The notes under the pieces: generated by a model
Databases searched by the model: none
Seen by the model: only the letters and a program-made list of their open reading frames with translations
What the model was told of the DNA's origin: nothing
Position numbers and translations under genes: made by a program
Origin: Strigamia acuminata
Taxonomy: Eukaryota > Arthropoda > Chilopoda > Geophilomorpha > Linotaeniidae
Assembly (NCBI GenBank): GCA_949358305.1
Contig: OX442316.1
Span: 8,742,001-8,806,000, forward strand
Direction of reading: 5' to 3'
DNA: 64,000 nt
In this document: piece after piece, positions 14,801 through 25,731 of the stretch
Layout: each line of letters begins with the position of its first letter
How positions within the stretch are numbered: the first letter of the stretch is position 1

Positions 14801-15957
14801 CTCAAATCGGGTGCAAACATGACGTCCTCCAAAACAATTGGTTTGTCGTAATCGTCCATATCGAGGTGTATTTTTCCAAGTCCTTCGCTTTTTACGTACG
14901 TCTTGGAAGCGGTTCGAATTGTTCCCTTCATCGTTTCATTTAGACTGGAAAACATTTCGCGATTTTTGCACATGTGGCGCGATGCGCCGCTGTCAAGACA
15001 CCATTCGATATTATTTATTGCATGATTACTTTGGTATGCGACGGCATAATTTGCTAATTCGGGTTGATCAATTGTTGTTGCGATTGTTACGTCACGTTCA
15101 GTCGGCGTCACTTTTTCGTCGCGTTCAGTCGGCATTACATTTTCGTCTACGATTTGATACGTTGATACGACGGTCGCGGTAAGTGCTACGGCGTCGACCG
15201 TCTTGTCAGTGTTGTTCGATTTGCCTGCGTGGCCTGGCCTCTTCCTACGGCAGTCTTTTGCCAAATGTCCCACCAAACCGCATTTATTACATTTTCCTTT
15301 AAATTTAAATGGATGGTTGTTGTTTTTGGCAAAAGTTTTGGCGGCCAAAGCATTTTGCGGCGCCTTTTCGTTTTTACGTAAGTCCTCGTCTTCTTGCAGC
15401 AATTTAATTTTTACTGCGGCGAGGTCGGGTAACGTTTCTCTCATTTTAATTGATGAGCGGAACAATGCGAACGTGTCGGGAAGCGTGTCCATTAGCAAAA
15501 TCACCAACAAATCATCGTCGAGCGTACTACCGGTCTGTTTTAAATTCTGTGCTGTTTCATCGAAATTGTTCAAATGAGCATTCATCGTCTCGTCGTCGGA
15601 TTTTCTCATGTTGATTAACTTTTTGAACAAAAACATTTTTCGGTGCGGGCCCTTCGGTTGAAAGAATGCTTCCAACTTGTCCCAAGCCTCGGCGGACGTT
15701 GTGGCTGAGCTGATGGCGCCTTGGTGCGTGCGGTTTATGCCCAATCCAATGGTTGCGAGAGCGATTTCGTCTTTCTCTAGCCATTCGTTCACTGCCGTGG
15801 TATTTGGGGCTTCCTCCGTGGCCTCCGGTTTGACTGTACGTTTGCACACGTACGCCCAAAGTTTGTTGCAAATTAACACGTTTTTCATCTCAGTTTTCCA
15901 AGATTCATAATTGTCCTCACCGAGTTTTTCTACTTTAAAACCTCGAACAGATTCCAT
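11809..15957 (-). CDS. Copia Gag-Pol polyprotein, intact 1382 aa
   Basis: A single uninterrupted frame, as in Ty1/copia elements. Order by residue: Gag with a UBN2-like capsid region (about 1-220); zinc knuckle CNKCGLVGHLAKDC of the CX2CX4HX4C type (about 224-237); aspartic protease motif CLDSGASRHM (about 320); integrase with an HH-CC zinc domain (HHRFGHLN...CEIC) and the start of the catalytic core (LDLIHSDICGPM); reverse transcriptase with the YVDD active site; and RNase H (FADADWGGD...STMEAEYMA). Integrase lies before reverse transcriptase, the Copia order. No frameshift or stop is seen. The start at 15957 follows the leader and precedes the conserved LGEDNYESWK motif. Gag is probably separated by protease cleavage or by an alternative transcript, as in Drosophila copia. 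No envelope frame is present. Confidence 0.97.
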   Translation of the reverse strand: MESVRGFKVEKLGEDNYESWKTEMKNVLICNKLWAYVCKRTVKPEATEEAPNTTAVNEWLEKDEIALATIGLGINRTHQGAISSATTSAEAWDKLEAFFQPKGPHRKMFLFKKLINMRKSDDETMNAHLNNFDETAQNLKQTGSTLDDDLLVILLMDTLPDTFALFRSSIKMRETLPDLAAVKIKLLQEDEDLRKNEKAPQNALAAKTFAKNNNHPFKFKGKCNKCGLVGHLAKDCRRKRPGHAGKSNNTDKTVDAVALTATVVSTYQIVDENVMPTERDEKVTPTERDVTIATTIDQPELANYAVAYQSNHAINNIEWCLDSGASRHMCKNREMFSSLNETMKGTIRTASKTYVKSEGLGKIHLDMDDYDKPIVLEDVMFAPDLSGNLMSVPRITSQGAEVIFTEKTATISKKGKTVMKAERRGDMFIVRTKPLQIANVATGKISLNSKTWHHRFGHLNLGALQQLRKYEMVNGLKFDTANETFDCEICAKGKIHRSSHPSSSTRADDVLDLIHSDICGPMPTTSLGGAKYFATFIDDKSRYTEVAILKERGEIFRAFQNFKRRVELETGRKIKKIRSDNAKEYVSATFTKFLEEEGIRRQLSVEYTPKQNGVSERMNRTLCEMARCMMIESNLPPPLWAEIIDSAVFIRNRCPTKSLENQTPFEVWHGKKPFIGFLRRLGSKAIVLQQGPGKGKFEAKGTELTLIGYSAESKAYKLYDAARRRVVKSCHVKIFESTDAISNNGEKSFADPFFIFPSFDEPESPPPDAITARNNDNEVETEGEIDVDEADAQIPIENQPAETKRGPGRPKLVRTGKPGRPSKQYNLIRTHDIEPANENQETAFDPNEDHANFVCGSLPSDPITVEEAMSRDDRNEWREAMQNEIDALKEMGTWILVDKPKNRKVIFSRWVFRIKRDKQGNIDRYKGRLVAKGFMQKEGVDFNETYAPVVRYNSIRTLIAYAVEKGWLIHQMDVVAAYIQGELDEEIFMRQPDGFIEEGQEEKVCLLKKSLYGLKQAGRNWHKKLSRHLRKKMKLNRSNKDPCVFYRLEDGKSVIIAVYVDDLIVITENTETMNKVKSDLSEKFRMTDIGSLKYCLGIEVNQNEKDHTVQITQTKYIDEILERFNMTNCNTVSTPIDPALKLTKEMSPKTNEEREKMKNVPYRELIGALIYLSNSTRPDLAFAVSSLSRFCANPGETHWKAAKRVLSYLKGTRKLGITYEKTEENLYGFADADWGGDIDDRRSTTGYVFILAGSPISWASKKQHTVALSTMEAEYMAVSEAAKELLHLRGLLIELGCQTMQQEATDVFCDNQAAICFSQDHSSYHNSKHIDMRFHFAKEVVEDKKMSLHYLPTTQMAADVFTKGLYRPKHEDCLKMLNLFLS

Positions 15958-16160
15958 TTTTCGTTTTTCAAAAGTTCAAAAATATTTGCCTGGCACTGAA
16001 TTGCGTTTTGTGGTTACACGGCTTGATGTGGCTTGATGCACTTTCTCGGCTCGGGTGTACACGTGGTCGCTCGTTCACGGCTTGACTTTTCGATTTTTGA
16101 TGTATTTTTGCGATTTTTCGGGAAAAATGTTCGTAACTCACTGTTGCGTAGTGTATGCAG

Positions 16161-16177
16161 GTGTTGGACCCATAACC
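16161..16177 (-). other. Copia primer binding site, initiator-tRNA-Met type
   Basis: Directly inside the 5' LTR the minus strand reads GGTTATGGGTCCAACAC. This closely complements the anticodon-arm region (CTGGGCCCATAACC) of eukaryotic initiator tRNA-Met. Insect copia elements are known to prime from such an internal half-tRNA rather than from the tRNA 3' end. I see about two mismatches. Confidence 0.75.
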
Positions 16178-16356
16178 TGATGGTGGATGAGTTAGATTTA
16201 TGTAGATATATATATTTTAGGTCGCAGAGCAACTTGTGCTGCGACTAGCGTTTATTCTAGTAGGACAGGAAGTGAAGGGTGAAGGGGAAAGGGAGTGACC
16301 AGTGGGTGGTCCAATACAAAACATCATGCCGAGATGACGTATAAAACATTCCAACA
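16178..16356 (-). repeat. Copia 5' LTR
   Basis: A 179 bp copy, identical by eye to 11580-11758. In element orientation this is the 5' LTR, so the element's promoter should lie here. Its transcription would run toward Duox, in the same sense. Confidence 0.95.
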
Positions 16357-16361
16357 ATTAA

Positions 16362-19300
16362 CAAAAGACAATATAGTTTCAATTTCAAAAGAATTTGTAA
16401 TCAATTTAAGAAATTTAATATTTACCTCCGTCATAACTTTCCTTATCTGTTTAAAATAAAGCAAATTCTGTTTATCTATTAAGTGGCCTTTAATGTGCTA
16501 TCAAATCAAGCATTTAATCAACCACTATAAGCTAACAGCCAATCGATCGCCAAAGCTCTTTTTTAATACACATTCCATAAAACTTTCTTTTTCATTCCAA
16601 CTTTTAAAAAAGTCTTAACCCTCGTAAAACGGGCTCACCATAACGCTGTAGGAAACCATCAAGAACCTTTTCCTCTTTCTTTCTTTCCCTATATTTAAAA
16701 TAAATACTTAAATAAAAAAAAATAAATACCCATTCACAAAATGATTTATTAAGCCACGAGACCATGCACAATGGGAAAATATGCATGAAGAATTTTTTCT
16801 TTGGAATTAAGTTATAACACTTCTTCCCGAAAAATCTCATGAATATTTATCGCGATCAGGTCCATTGACACAAAGGTTCCATGAACTTCATAGTGTGAAC
16901 CGAGCTTTTACTCGCGTCCTTCCATAAAGGTTAGAGAAAGAGAGTCTCTTCTGCAATGTGGAAGATTCTACAAAAAAGTTTGCCATTGACCTGGTTTTTC
17001 CCCCAAGTCCCTTTCACTCAATTATATCTGGGTTTTTCAAGTATTTGTCACTACCAAGTCCAAACTTGTATTTTCCCCATTTTTTTTTAAATTATATTTA
17101 TTATACTATAAAGTTAATTAGGTAATATACTCTAAAAACTTGTTTTAGGAATTTGGTGTTTTTAAGCCATCTAAATGCAGTTCTATACACAAGATGTATT
17201 TTAAGTGTATGTGTACTGATAACGACTGGTAAAAGTGGTTGGAGCAAGCGGAAGTTCTACGTGAATTTGTTTGACCTCCACAAACTGGAGACAAGCCTCA
17301 TTAATACGAAGAGTATTTTGATCACGTGGATTTTAACAGACTATCGCAGTACCGTTTACTTTCTGCAGTAATTTTTTATATATACATTTTGATAACTTTA
17401 TTCTATACATTCCTGTTAAAAAAACAAATCCACATTGTAATATTAAATTTATACATTTTACTTTATAGCTGACCAAAGGGCACACAAGCGTGTAAGCACA
17501 AAAAAAGACTTAAAAGATTTAGGTCCATCTTTTGATGAGGTATACTTTTCCTTAAAAGTTGTTCCATTTTCAAGGACATAAACTTAGGCCTTCAATACCA
17601 CATTTCTTTGTAATAGTATCACTATCACAATTTGTTTATATAATTGCCTAAATGTGAATTTAATTACTAGCTTTTAAAATTTTGGAGGATAGAAGTAATC
17701 AATAGATCAGTATAATAAAATGGCTGCTATTCCCAATTTGGCCAAACTTTAGACTCAAACTGCGCGATAAGTGCAAAACACACTTCAGAGCACATCCCAA
17801 ACAAACAAAAAACTAACAAACAACGGAAAAGATGCGAAACCAGCGAAGCAGAACAGCTGAGCTGATTCCATTCCTCAAAACAAAAATCAGTCCAATTTTA
17901 TACAACTTTTAGCGCAATGCATAACGTATGGCATTTCTAAAGTCACCATGAAATAAATAACAGTAGAAAACGTTTATTCCGTTTTTGATCAACTGTTTCA
18001 CCTGTTTAAATAGACAGCCAATGTAAATAGAAAATATTAATCCGGCTTTCCTTCAGGCACTGTTGGGCGTAGCCGGTAAGCCAGATTCAGGAGCGAATCA
18101 ACCTACTTTTGATGTGACTCGCGAAAGTAGGCTTTCCGCCTTTCAAAATGAAAACAAAAATAGGTTTCTTCCTGACTTTCTCTACATTCTCCATCTTAAC
18201 ACTTAAAAGGTTTACGTGCTTAGCTATCCCACGATCAAGATAATTTTTTTTAAAAACTTTTTCAATTTTCTCAGATAAAACTGCATCTCTAGGTAACTCA
18301 ACTCATTGTAAAATTATTTTGCACTTTCACCGATAAAACAAATAGGCAATTTTTTAAAAAAAAAATCCAAAATTGTTTTAAAACAAAATTATAAAAACAA
18401 AAATTATATCCGTTATCTCATTGTCCATGCTTCGGTGCTTAGCATAAATAGTAATTGCTTGCACCAAAGACTTTCAATTTCAACCATAAAAACATTTTTC
18501 AAGAGAAAAGTATAACCGCATTTTAGACCTAACGTTGCCTTTTAATTACACCTTTCTAATTAATCAAATTAAAAAAAATTAACCTTTAACTACAAAAAAT
18601 CCACGCTAACTTTCCAATTCAATGGAGAACATGTTTAGCAATGCGTATTATAGTCCCAAGAAAAGATAAATTAAAAAGAAAAAAAAATAATAAAAAAGAA
18701 ATCCGTACCTTGACTCTCTATAAAAGTATATTTGCAGACTAGAAAAAATATTCCTAAATGCCACAACCGAACTGCCGATTCCATATTGCCAACAGATTCT
18801 AGTTCAATTTAAATGAGGGAACACTGTGGCTTTGATATGAACTTCTTGCCTGACAGAGATGCACTTACATGCCTCAAGCTCTTGTCTTACTTTAACGTAG
18901 AGAACAGGTTTATTGACGTCACAATACTTAGATTTAGGACATTGCGCTCCCTCGCGCCATCCACGGAAGTTTCAGGAAAGACAACTGTACAGTTTCACTT
19001 CCTTACAAGTCAAATTGTTTTATAACAGTTTGCGGAATATTCATAAAGTATTTACCATTGCCCAAAGGTCTGATTCCTCAAGCGAGTTAAAAACAAGTTT
19101 GTTGTGACTGTATAATTGCTCTTGTTATTTTACATTACCGTGAACAATTTCAGTCATTTTGCAGTGAAAGGAAAACCTTAATAAGGAATGCCAAGTATAA
19201 TTACATAAATTTGACATTTCTATTTACAAAAAATGAAGGAAAATTGTAATTCTAAGGCTGAATGCACAATGCCATGAAATGTAGGTATAAATCAATAGCA

Positions 19301-20112
19301 GACGAGAATTACAATTACACATTACAATTTGGCAACTTTTCTTACTTTGACACTTCGATTTAGCAAGAAAGCAATATTGCTAGCTAAATGATTTACGACC
19401 TGCAAATTAAAAACAGTTTATTGTTCATAATTTTTTTGTTGATTTTGTTGATTTCAGCTTTTATTTTTCTAATACATTCGCTTGCTTTTAGCTATGCCAC
19501 CCCTTGGTTTTGTATAACCACAATAGTTTAAACTTTCTATTACTTACAAACAATCCCAATCTTACCTTATACTAACTGGTCAACTGCAAATAAAAATTCT
19601 GAGGCAAATAAAATCCATCCAAATTTGGCAGGGTTAAACTTGAATTGTGTTCCTAGTCGAGACCTTCATGAATAATGCATGTGGACTAGCAATACCGAAA
19701 CGATCAATATTTGCTAACCATTTATTCCTTTTTAGTACGGTATGCGGTCACTAGAAGAAAAAATAAAATAGGTTTGTACAAAAACAGATCTTTTTATGCA
19801 ACAAAACAATAAACCATTTAATTATTAACAAACAATGAGATGCTGTATATGTTAGAACAAAAGAAATATGAATGAAAAATTAAGCCTAAACCAATGGTGA
19901 CATTGGGAATTGGCTAATTTCCTATTATTACTATCTTATTCCAATATTGTCATTTAACAGTTACTGATTTTAGTATTATGTAAGATGACATGACTTGGAC
20001 ATACACTCACAATGATTTGGTAAGTTAATATTTTTTTACACCAAAATATATTTTCTTCTAAAATTTTTTTTTTTAAATCAAAACAAACAAAAAACAAACA
20101 GATGGATGCACG
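16362..20112. other. Intergenic, no gene recognised
   Basis: AT-rich DNA upstream of Duox and of the 20.1 kb gene. Only short frames without family resemblance are seen. It must hold the Duox upstream regulatory region, now separated from the Duox ATG by the Copia element. A tiny segment at 16427-16447 (minus) is flanked by good acceptor and donor signals and could be a small upstream Duox exon. Confidence 0.6.
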
Positions 20113-23100
20113 ATGCAAACTTGGTTTCCGACCGTAATGGCCTTGTATTTTGTCAGCAATTTATATTTCACACAACCCAGATCCATTTTACCATCAAAAA
20201 GCCAACCGGGCACTCTAAAAACATCCAAACTTGCTAGAACGGCATTTCTAAAGCAAAGTGGCTTTTCCCCTACTGTGGAAAAACTCACAATGGACGCATT
20301 TCCAACTCGAAAAAAATACGCAAATAATTTTGACAGAAGACCTCGGCTATCAATTAATGAGCAACAGGTTGAAAAGAACTCTGAATTTGAAAACTTGAAG
20401 TTGAAATATCCATTAACGAAGAAGAAGCGTGCAACTGATAAGCCGGATGAAAATGAAAACAAGGCTTACAAACGCCATCTGTTGCCGGAAGAAAGTTTCA
20501 GGAAACCAAAGAAATATAAGCGCAAAGGAAAAGCGGGTAAAAATAAGAAATCAGAAATTGCTTATAAAGAAACATGGGAAAGCAAACAACCAATCTATTT
20601 AGATAACCAGTACTTAACTGCCTTTATAAAACCTAAAAACAAAAAACCATCTTTTACTAAAAACCCAAGCAGCCAATTGAAAAGTAAAATGTCAAAACTG
20701 AAGAGTGGACAAAGTAAGTCATATCTCGAAATCCAGTCTCCAAATTTATCGAATGATGATGTAATTGGTTACGAGAAAGTAATCGAAAAACCTAAGCAAA
20801 GCTTTTTAACTGAAGAAATGGAAAATATTATTGACACGTCAACTTTGAAAGATGAAGCTTACAATATTGAAGATGATTTGGAAAATCCAAAATACCTAGA
20901 AAATCATTACGAAAACAAGCCGTACGAGACATTTTCGGATCAGAAAAAAGATTACGATGCTGAGGAAGACAACGAGCAAAAAGATAGTACGATTGAAAAA
21001 TATTTTTTAAACAAAATGGGATCGTATGATCCGTTGTTGTCTGATTATCCTAATGAATGGAAAGTGTCGCGGCGAAAAAAGGGAACACACAATGAAGAGT
21101 ACATTGACAAAAGTTCAGATAATTATGAAGAAAATGAATACATAGATTACGCAGAAAATAATTTCCCACAAACTATTGAGGATTCAGAACTAAACGTAGA
21201 TGATTATCGTGAAGAGGAATACAAAAATAATTTTTTACGAGCTGACCGCAAAAGATCTGGTCGTTATAATCTAGACGACGACGATATGGTTTATGTGGAT
21301 AAGGAAGAGAATGCCGAACAAAGCGGACGTCTGCTTTTTGACTTGCAAAATTACAAAGAAAAACTGCTTAAAGAATCGATCAACCATCAAAGTGAAGCGG
21401 AATTATGGACCACGAACCCTAAAACTGATTGTACAATGAATGTAGACCTCAATGAAATCAATCACGAGCCCACGGAGCCTGATGTCACTACAACGGAAGG
21501 TTGCATTATACATCACGTGCAGGATGATTGCGAGCTGGATTTTCACGAACCGACTACAATTCAACCACCAACAACAACAACTGAAGAACCTTGTATTGAA
21601 GACAAAGAAGAGAGACCTGGTTCTGGTATTGGTATTATAGAACTACAAGCTTTACTATCTGACTTTGATTATTAATTTTTTTCCACAGAGCATTTTGTGT
21701 CGTCAAGTGAAGTTCAAAAATTAATTGAACCGAAGCAAGAAGAATCCATAGTGACTTTGGGTGACATCAAATTGGATGCAGATTCGTTTTATCTCCACCG
21801 GATTTTTCACCAATTCTACTACGACGTGTTAGTAACAGACATCGGATCGCTTACTTCAGAAGAGAACAAGACCGAGCTGTATCAAAGATTTAATGGGAAT
21901 ATGTGTGCTCTGATAACCCTCTTGCTCAAGTCTTTCCCAAACGGTACAAATGTTATCTTTGTGTGTGTAATTGTAATGTACAAAATGATTATTGCAGATC
22001 CCAGACCGGAAATAACAAGAAGGAATTATTTTCTTAAACGATTAAAGGATCTCGCGCACAATCATCGAAACCAAGAGTTCCCCGATATTTCAACTCTACC
22101 AAATGATAAAGATGCGTACGTCGGCCATTGTATTAAGTACACAAAGTACGAGACGTTATGGCTGCATCCGACTCACCGATTAGTCACCAATTCGGGTCCC
22201 CTTAATATCCCAAACGAACAAGAGTGGCAACAGAATGGTTGCCCCGAGTTTTTCGAAAACTCTGACACTCATAGTAAGTTTAGAAACGAAGCCAAAGTTC
22301 AATTTAATGCAAATAAACAAAATTTCAGTTGCACCAGAAGATGACAACGAAGGCATTAACATAGCACCTCCAAAGATGGTGGAAAATAAGCTCGTGAAAT
22401 TCCGTGGTCCTAAACATTACAGTGAATACGAGTTGTATCGCAAACAAAAATTTCTAAAATATTATCAGTGCATGATGATGAAAATTAACAGTATTCCCAA
22501 CAGGCCGGAACGTTTGTGCTACTTCAGTCAATTTCATAGACGATTTTTACGATTTATTGAACGATATCGGAAAAGTCTAGGAGTAAAACCCTGAAATTTA
22601 AGGTTTTGCAATTCCGAAATTAAAACGTGCGAATCATTGCAGAGAAAACCGTGGCACAAAATAAACTCTGCCTTCAAATGGTTTGAGCACAGAAAATCAG
22701 ATAGTCTCTTAGGAATCAGTATTTCACATTGGGAATATGATCGTAGAAAATTGATCAAATTAGTCGAAGAAATCCTTTCGGAGGGTAATACCATTTTCAA
22801 TTTTATAACCCAGTTTTTTAAGGTAATCCTAAAGGTAAAGCCTAAAAAAATACATTATAGTTACTGTAATGTCACTTTTGTTTAGTTTTCGTTTAAACCA
22901 TTGTTTGAAATGTCAAAACAAAAGTTGGTCGCATTACTTGGCTGTATCTTTCTCATGTTTCTATTAACTGTAATCTCAGGTTATAATCTTCACGTTGTAA
23001 GTAATAATCATCCCTAAATTCTGTGTATTCTGAAAGCATTTCATTTATTTCAGGCACTTAAAAGAAGAATGGCACGGGTTACTGGGCTTAAGAAAAACAT

Positions 23101-23128
23101 ACCCCCGCGTCAACTCACGCCTAGATGA
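20113..23128 (+). CDS. Unrecognised single-pass membrane protein, paralogue 1
   Basis: I do not recognise this family. Phase-compatible exons: 20113 to about 21630, 21689 to about 21943, 21998 to about 22271, 22329 to about 22579, 22643-22822, 22886-22996 and 23054-23128; about 890 aa in total. Exon 1 starts with a weak signal-like stretch (TVMALYFVSNLYF), then gives about 480 residues of low-complexity acidic/basic sequence rich in Glu, Asp, Lys and Tyr, probably disordered. It ends in a Thr/Pro-rich segment (TTIQPPTTTTEEP). Exons 2-4 form a conserved region with LIEPK near its start and PERLCYFSQFHRRFLRFIE near its end. Exon 6 gives a C-terminal hydrophobic helix (LVALLGCIFLMFLLTVISG), followed by a short basic tail ending at 23128. 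Likely topology is extracellular N-terminus and cytosolic tail. The gene at 25732 shares motifs and intron phases. The exon 1 donor is uncertain. Confidence 0.7.
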
Positions 23129-23366
23129 ACCAACATTCACTAATCGTGTTGGAACAAAGTGTACAGCAAAGCGCTGTCATTTCTACGATGTGAAGCGCTT
23201 GATAATAACCTCGTCTAAACTGGCAACTAACTGCCAACTAACACAATGCCAGCGTAAAGAAACCTTTGTGTGATGTGTGCAGAAGAGTTTTGTGTAGCAA
23301 TTGTATACAATAACTATAGTAAACTTTATTAAATCACATATATTTAATTATAAAGCGTCAATCGAT

Positions 23367-23706
23367 TTATCTGTTTCGAAATATTCCATTAAACATTGCC
23401 CACGGATCACCGCTGCAAAAGTTTGCGCCCATACATCGTTGGCCAGCTGGACAACACGATATTTTGTCTTCACAACAAGTTGCTTGAGGATGCCAACAAC
23501 AGAAGTAGTAACCTTGTTTGCCTTCACAACAAGTTTCCCGCTTACCGTTGCATCTTCTGCTATCAGGACACGTTATTTCAGTCGACAAACTTCTTCCAAA
23601 TAATTCTGGAAAGATATTACATTTTAGTTTTATCATTTAAGGTATTTTAATCAAATAAAAACTCACCCAGTAAGACTAGACATAAGACGAAGCGAGTAGC
23701 GGACAT
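23367..23706 (-). CDS. Secreted single-domain granulin protein
   Basis: Two exons (23706 to about 23658, and about 23618-23367) encode about 93 aa. A signal peptide (SATRFVLCLVLLELFG) is followed by one cysteine module: C-x5-C-x6-CC-x8-CC-x6-CC-x5-CC-x5-C-x5-C. This 12-Cys pattern with four CC pairs is the granulin/epithelin fold, a stack of beta-hairpins. Granulins act as secreted growth or immune modulators; in insects single-domain forms exist, but their roles are little known. The gene lies between the two paralogous membrane-protein genes on the opposite strand, and its 3' end is only about 240 bp from the end of the upstream one. The start ATG is fixed by the signal peptide and the short first exon. 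Confidence 0.88.
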
Positions 23707-23709
23707 TTT

Positions 23710-25731
23710 TCTCTCCAGGTCTTCAATTCATTAGCAGTTGGAATTTTTCTCAATATAAGACCGTTAAAATCTTGTCAACTCAACGATTTTTTTTTATTTA
23801 CACAGCGATAAGAGGATTACTTAGAATAACACCTGAGCCAGGTGCAAATACTTATCTTTAACGTAAATTAGATAAATTTTGAAATGTCTTAATTAATTCA
23901 AATTTTTCGCACATTGATCCATTTGGTTTATTATTTTTTGTTTGTTAAATCAATGGAAATAAAAATCTTTAGGTATCGGAGGATTAAATTTTTGCTCAAA
24001 TAAAATATTTAACACTCAAGTTAGCCTTGATCTCCAAGTCAAAGATCAGTCGCCATAAACCTTCCAGTTTTGATTGCAAATTGATCCAATTTGGACCTTT
24101 ACATTTCAATAATAAAATTTAAAAAAATTTCAACAGCAAAGCGATGTGTCACCACGCGATAACAGAGCTCGCACATATCGACCATAAACAAAGGCATAAA
24201 TATATTCATAAAAATGAATGAATTATGGAAGACACTAACTTATTTTATTGTATTTGTGTAACTGGTTGTTGTCGAGAAATAACTGTTTCAAATAGCTGAC
24301 GTTTAAGGTGGTTTATAACGGTATAAATGTCAAAATCTATGTGTGGATAATTAAGAATTTTGCTAGTAACAGAGCAAAATTTGAATTACACTAAACAAAT
24401 AAATGTTGTAAACTAATTTTTACTGTAGGCAATTATTATTTTAAATTTAGACAAGCCGTAAGTTAACAACATTTAAGTGCAACGTTGAATAATTAGTTTC
24501 CACACATAAGATGCAGCCAAAATTTCACTGAGCCGTTACTCTATCTAGATAATAATTATTTTGATGACTTTCAACTGGTCCAGTCTCACGGCAACAACAT
24601 TCAATCCAAGTTCACATTACACGACCTTGATCCTCATATCAGTAACTATCTAAAAAGCATCTATTTTCCGCCAGTAGATTACAATGAATCACATTTTGGG
24701 TCATCTGTTCTACAAAGTCTACAGTGCAATTAGAAAAAATTATTAATACGTTTAAAATATACTGTGCTGCAATAGCAGGTGTATGTGCTTTTCTTCAGAC
24801 TACAGCACAAGAAAAATCACAAAAACTAAAGGATTAACCAAAAATAATTTATTTGAGAGACAATAATCACAAACACAATAATACCTATAATTTTTATTTA
24901 TTTTTAAATTAATATAAATTTATCAAAAAAACTTACCATTGTGCAATTCACTAAACACTGTAATTAATCTCAAAATATGTACAATTGTACATCTATTCAT
25001 AAAAAAAATTATCAGTAATAAGGATATACCGTACTGTACATGAATGTAGAAAATAGACCTATCTATTGTGTTCATGTTCCAAGTAATTGCATTTATAAAT
25101 TTATTAAAACGAATAAATGTAAACAAGGATTGGCATTTTATTAATGTACAGTAATATAAATAAAAAATAAAAAACAAACAGAAATGAAATTAATAAATAA
25201 ATTGTTCATTCCTTACCGGTAAATAAATTCTTGCTGTCTTGTCGATCACAAACACGTGTATAGGTGTGGTTGTGTCTCAAAACGTCTCACTTGGTTCATT
25301 CATGATGGCTCTTGATGGTTCATCCTGTTTTTATGTAATTAGTTCAATCGGATGTAAACATTATAATCGATTCTACCTATACTATATACTATATACTATA
25401 TACTATATATATATATACTATACCTCTTAAATTTGCCGAGCGGCCACGAAAGGCGGAATTTCGAGAAGAAACATACCGGAAGTTATATAAATTTGAGCCT
25501 GTATAAAACCCGAAAGAGGATTTACTTAAAAACTGTAAAACCTGGGGTAAAACCTCAATCCAGAATAATTAAACCAAATTTGACTTACTTGTTAACAATT
25601 AAAATCTGTATTTGTTAATGTTTTGGGAAATAAAGCAATAATTCATTCCTATATACAACGCCACAACAATTAATAAAACAAGAATACAATTTTTTGAACA
25701 TTTAAATGACGAGTCTTGTGAACCTAATGAA
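23710..25731. other. Intergenic, no gene recognised
   Basis: AT-rich spacer between the granulin gene and the second membrane-protein paralogue. It contains a short TATAC-type tandem repeat near 25377-25424. No supported coding exon or RNA gene was seen. Confidence 0.6.
25377..25424. repeat. TATAC/TA microsatellite
   Basis: About four to five copies of a TATACTA-type unit run into a TA run, ending in CTATACC. A simple sequence repeat in intergenic DNA. Confidence 0.8.

Larger units (their letters stand above)
11575..16361 (-). mobile_element. Full-length Ty1/copia LTR retrotransposon with target-site duplication
   Basis: The element is 4777 bp (11580-16356), bounded by two 179 bp LTRs and flanked by the perfect 5 bp duplication ATTAA (11575-11579 and 16357-16361). 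It encodes one long gag-pol frame on the minus strand. A tRNA-like primer binding site lies next to the 5' LTR and a purine tract next to the 3' LTR. The LTRs looked identical base for base, and the reading frame has no stop. Both suggest recent insertion and possible competence. It lies directly upstream of the Duox ATG, in the same orientation as Duox. Its GC content and codon use look richer than the surrounding AT-rich DNA. Confidence 0.97.

Noticed and set aside
12014-15910. Many plus-strand open frames within the Copia element
   Set aside because: Shadows of the long gag-pol frame on the other strand, in comparatively GC-rich DNA.
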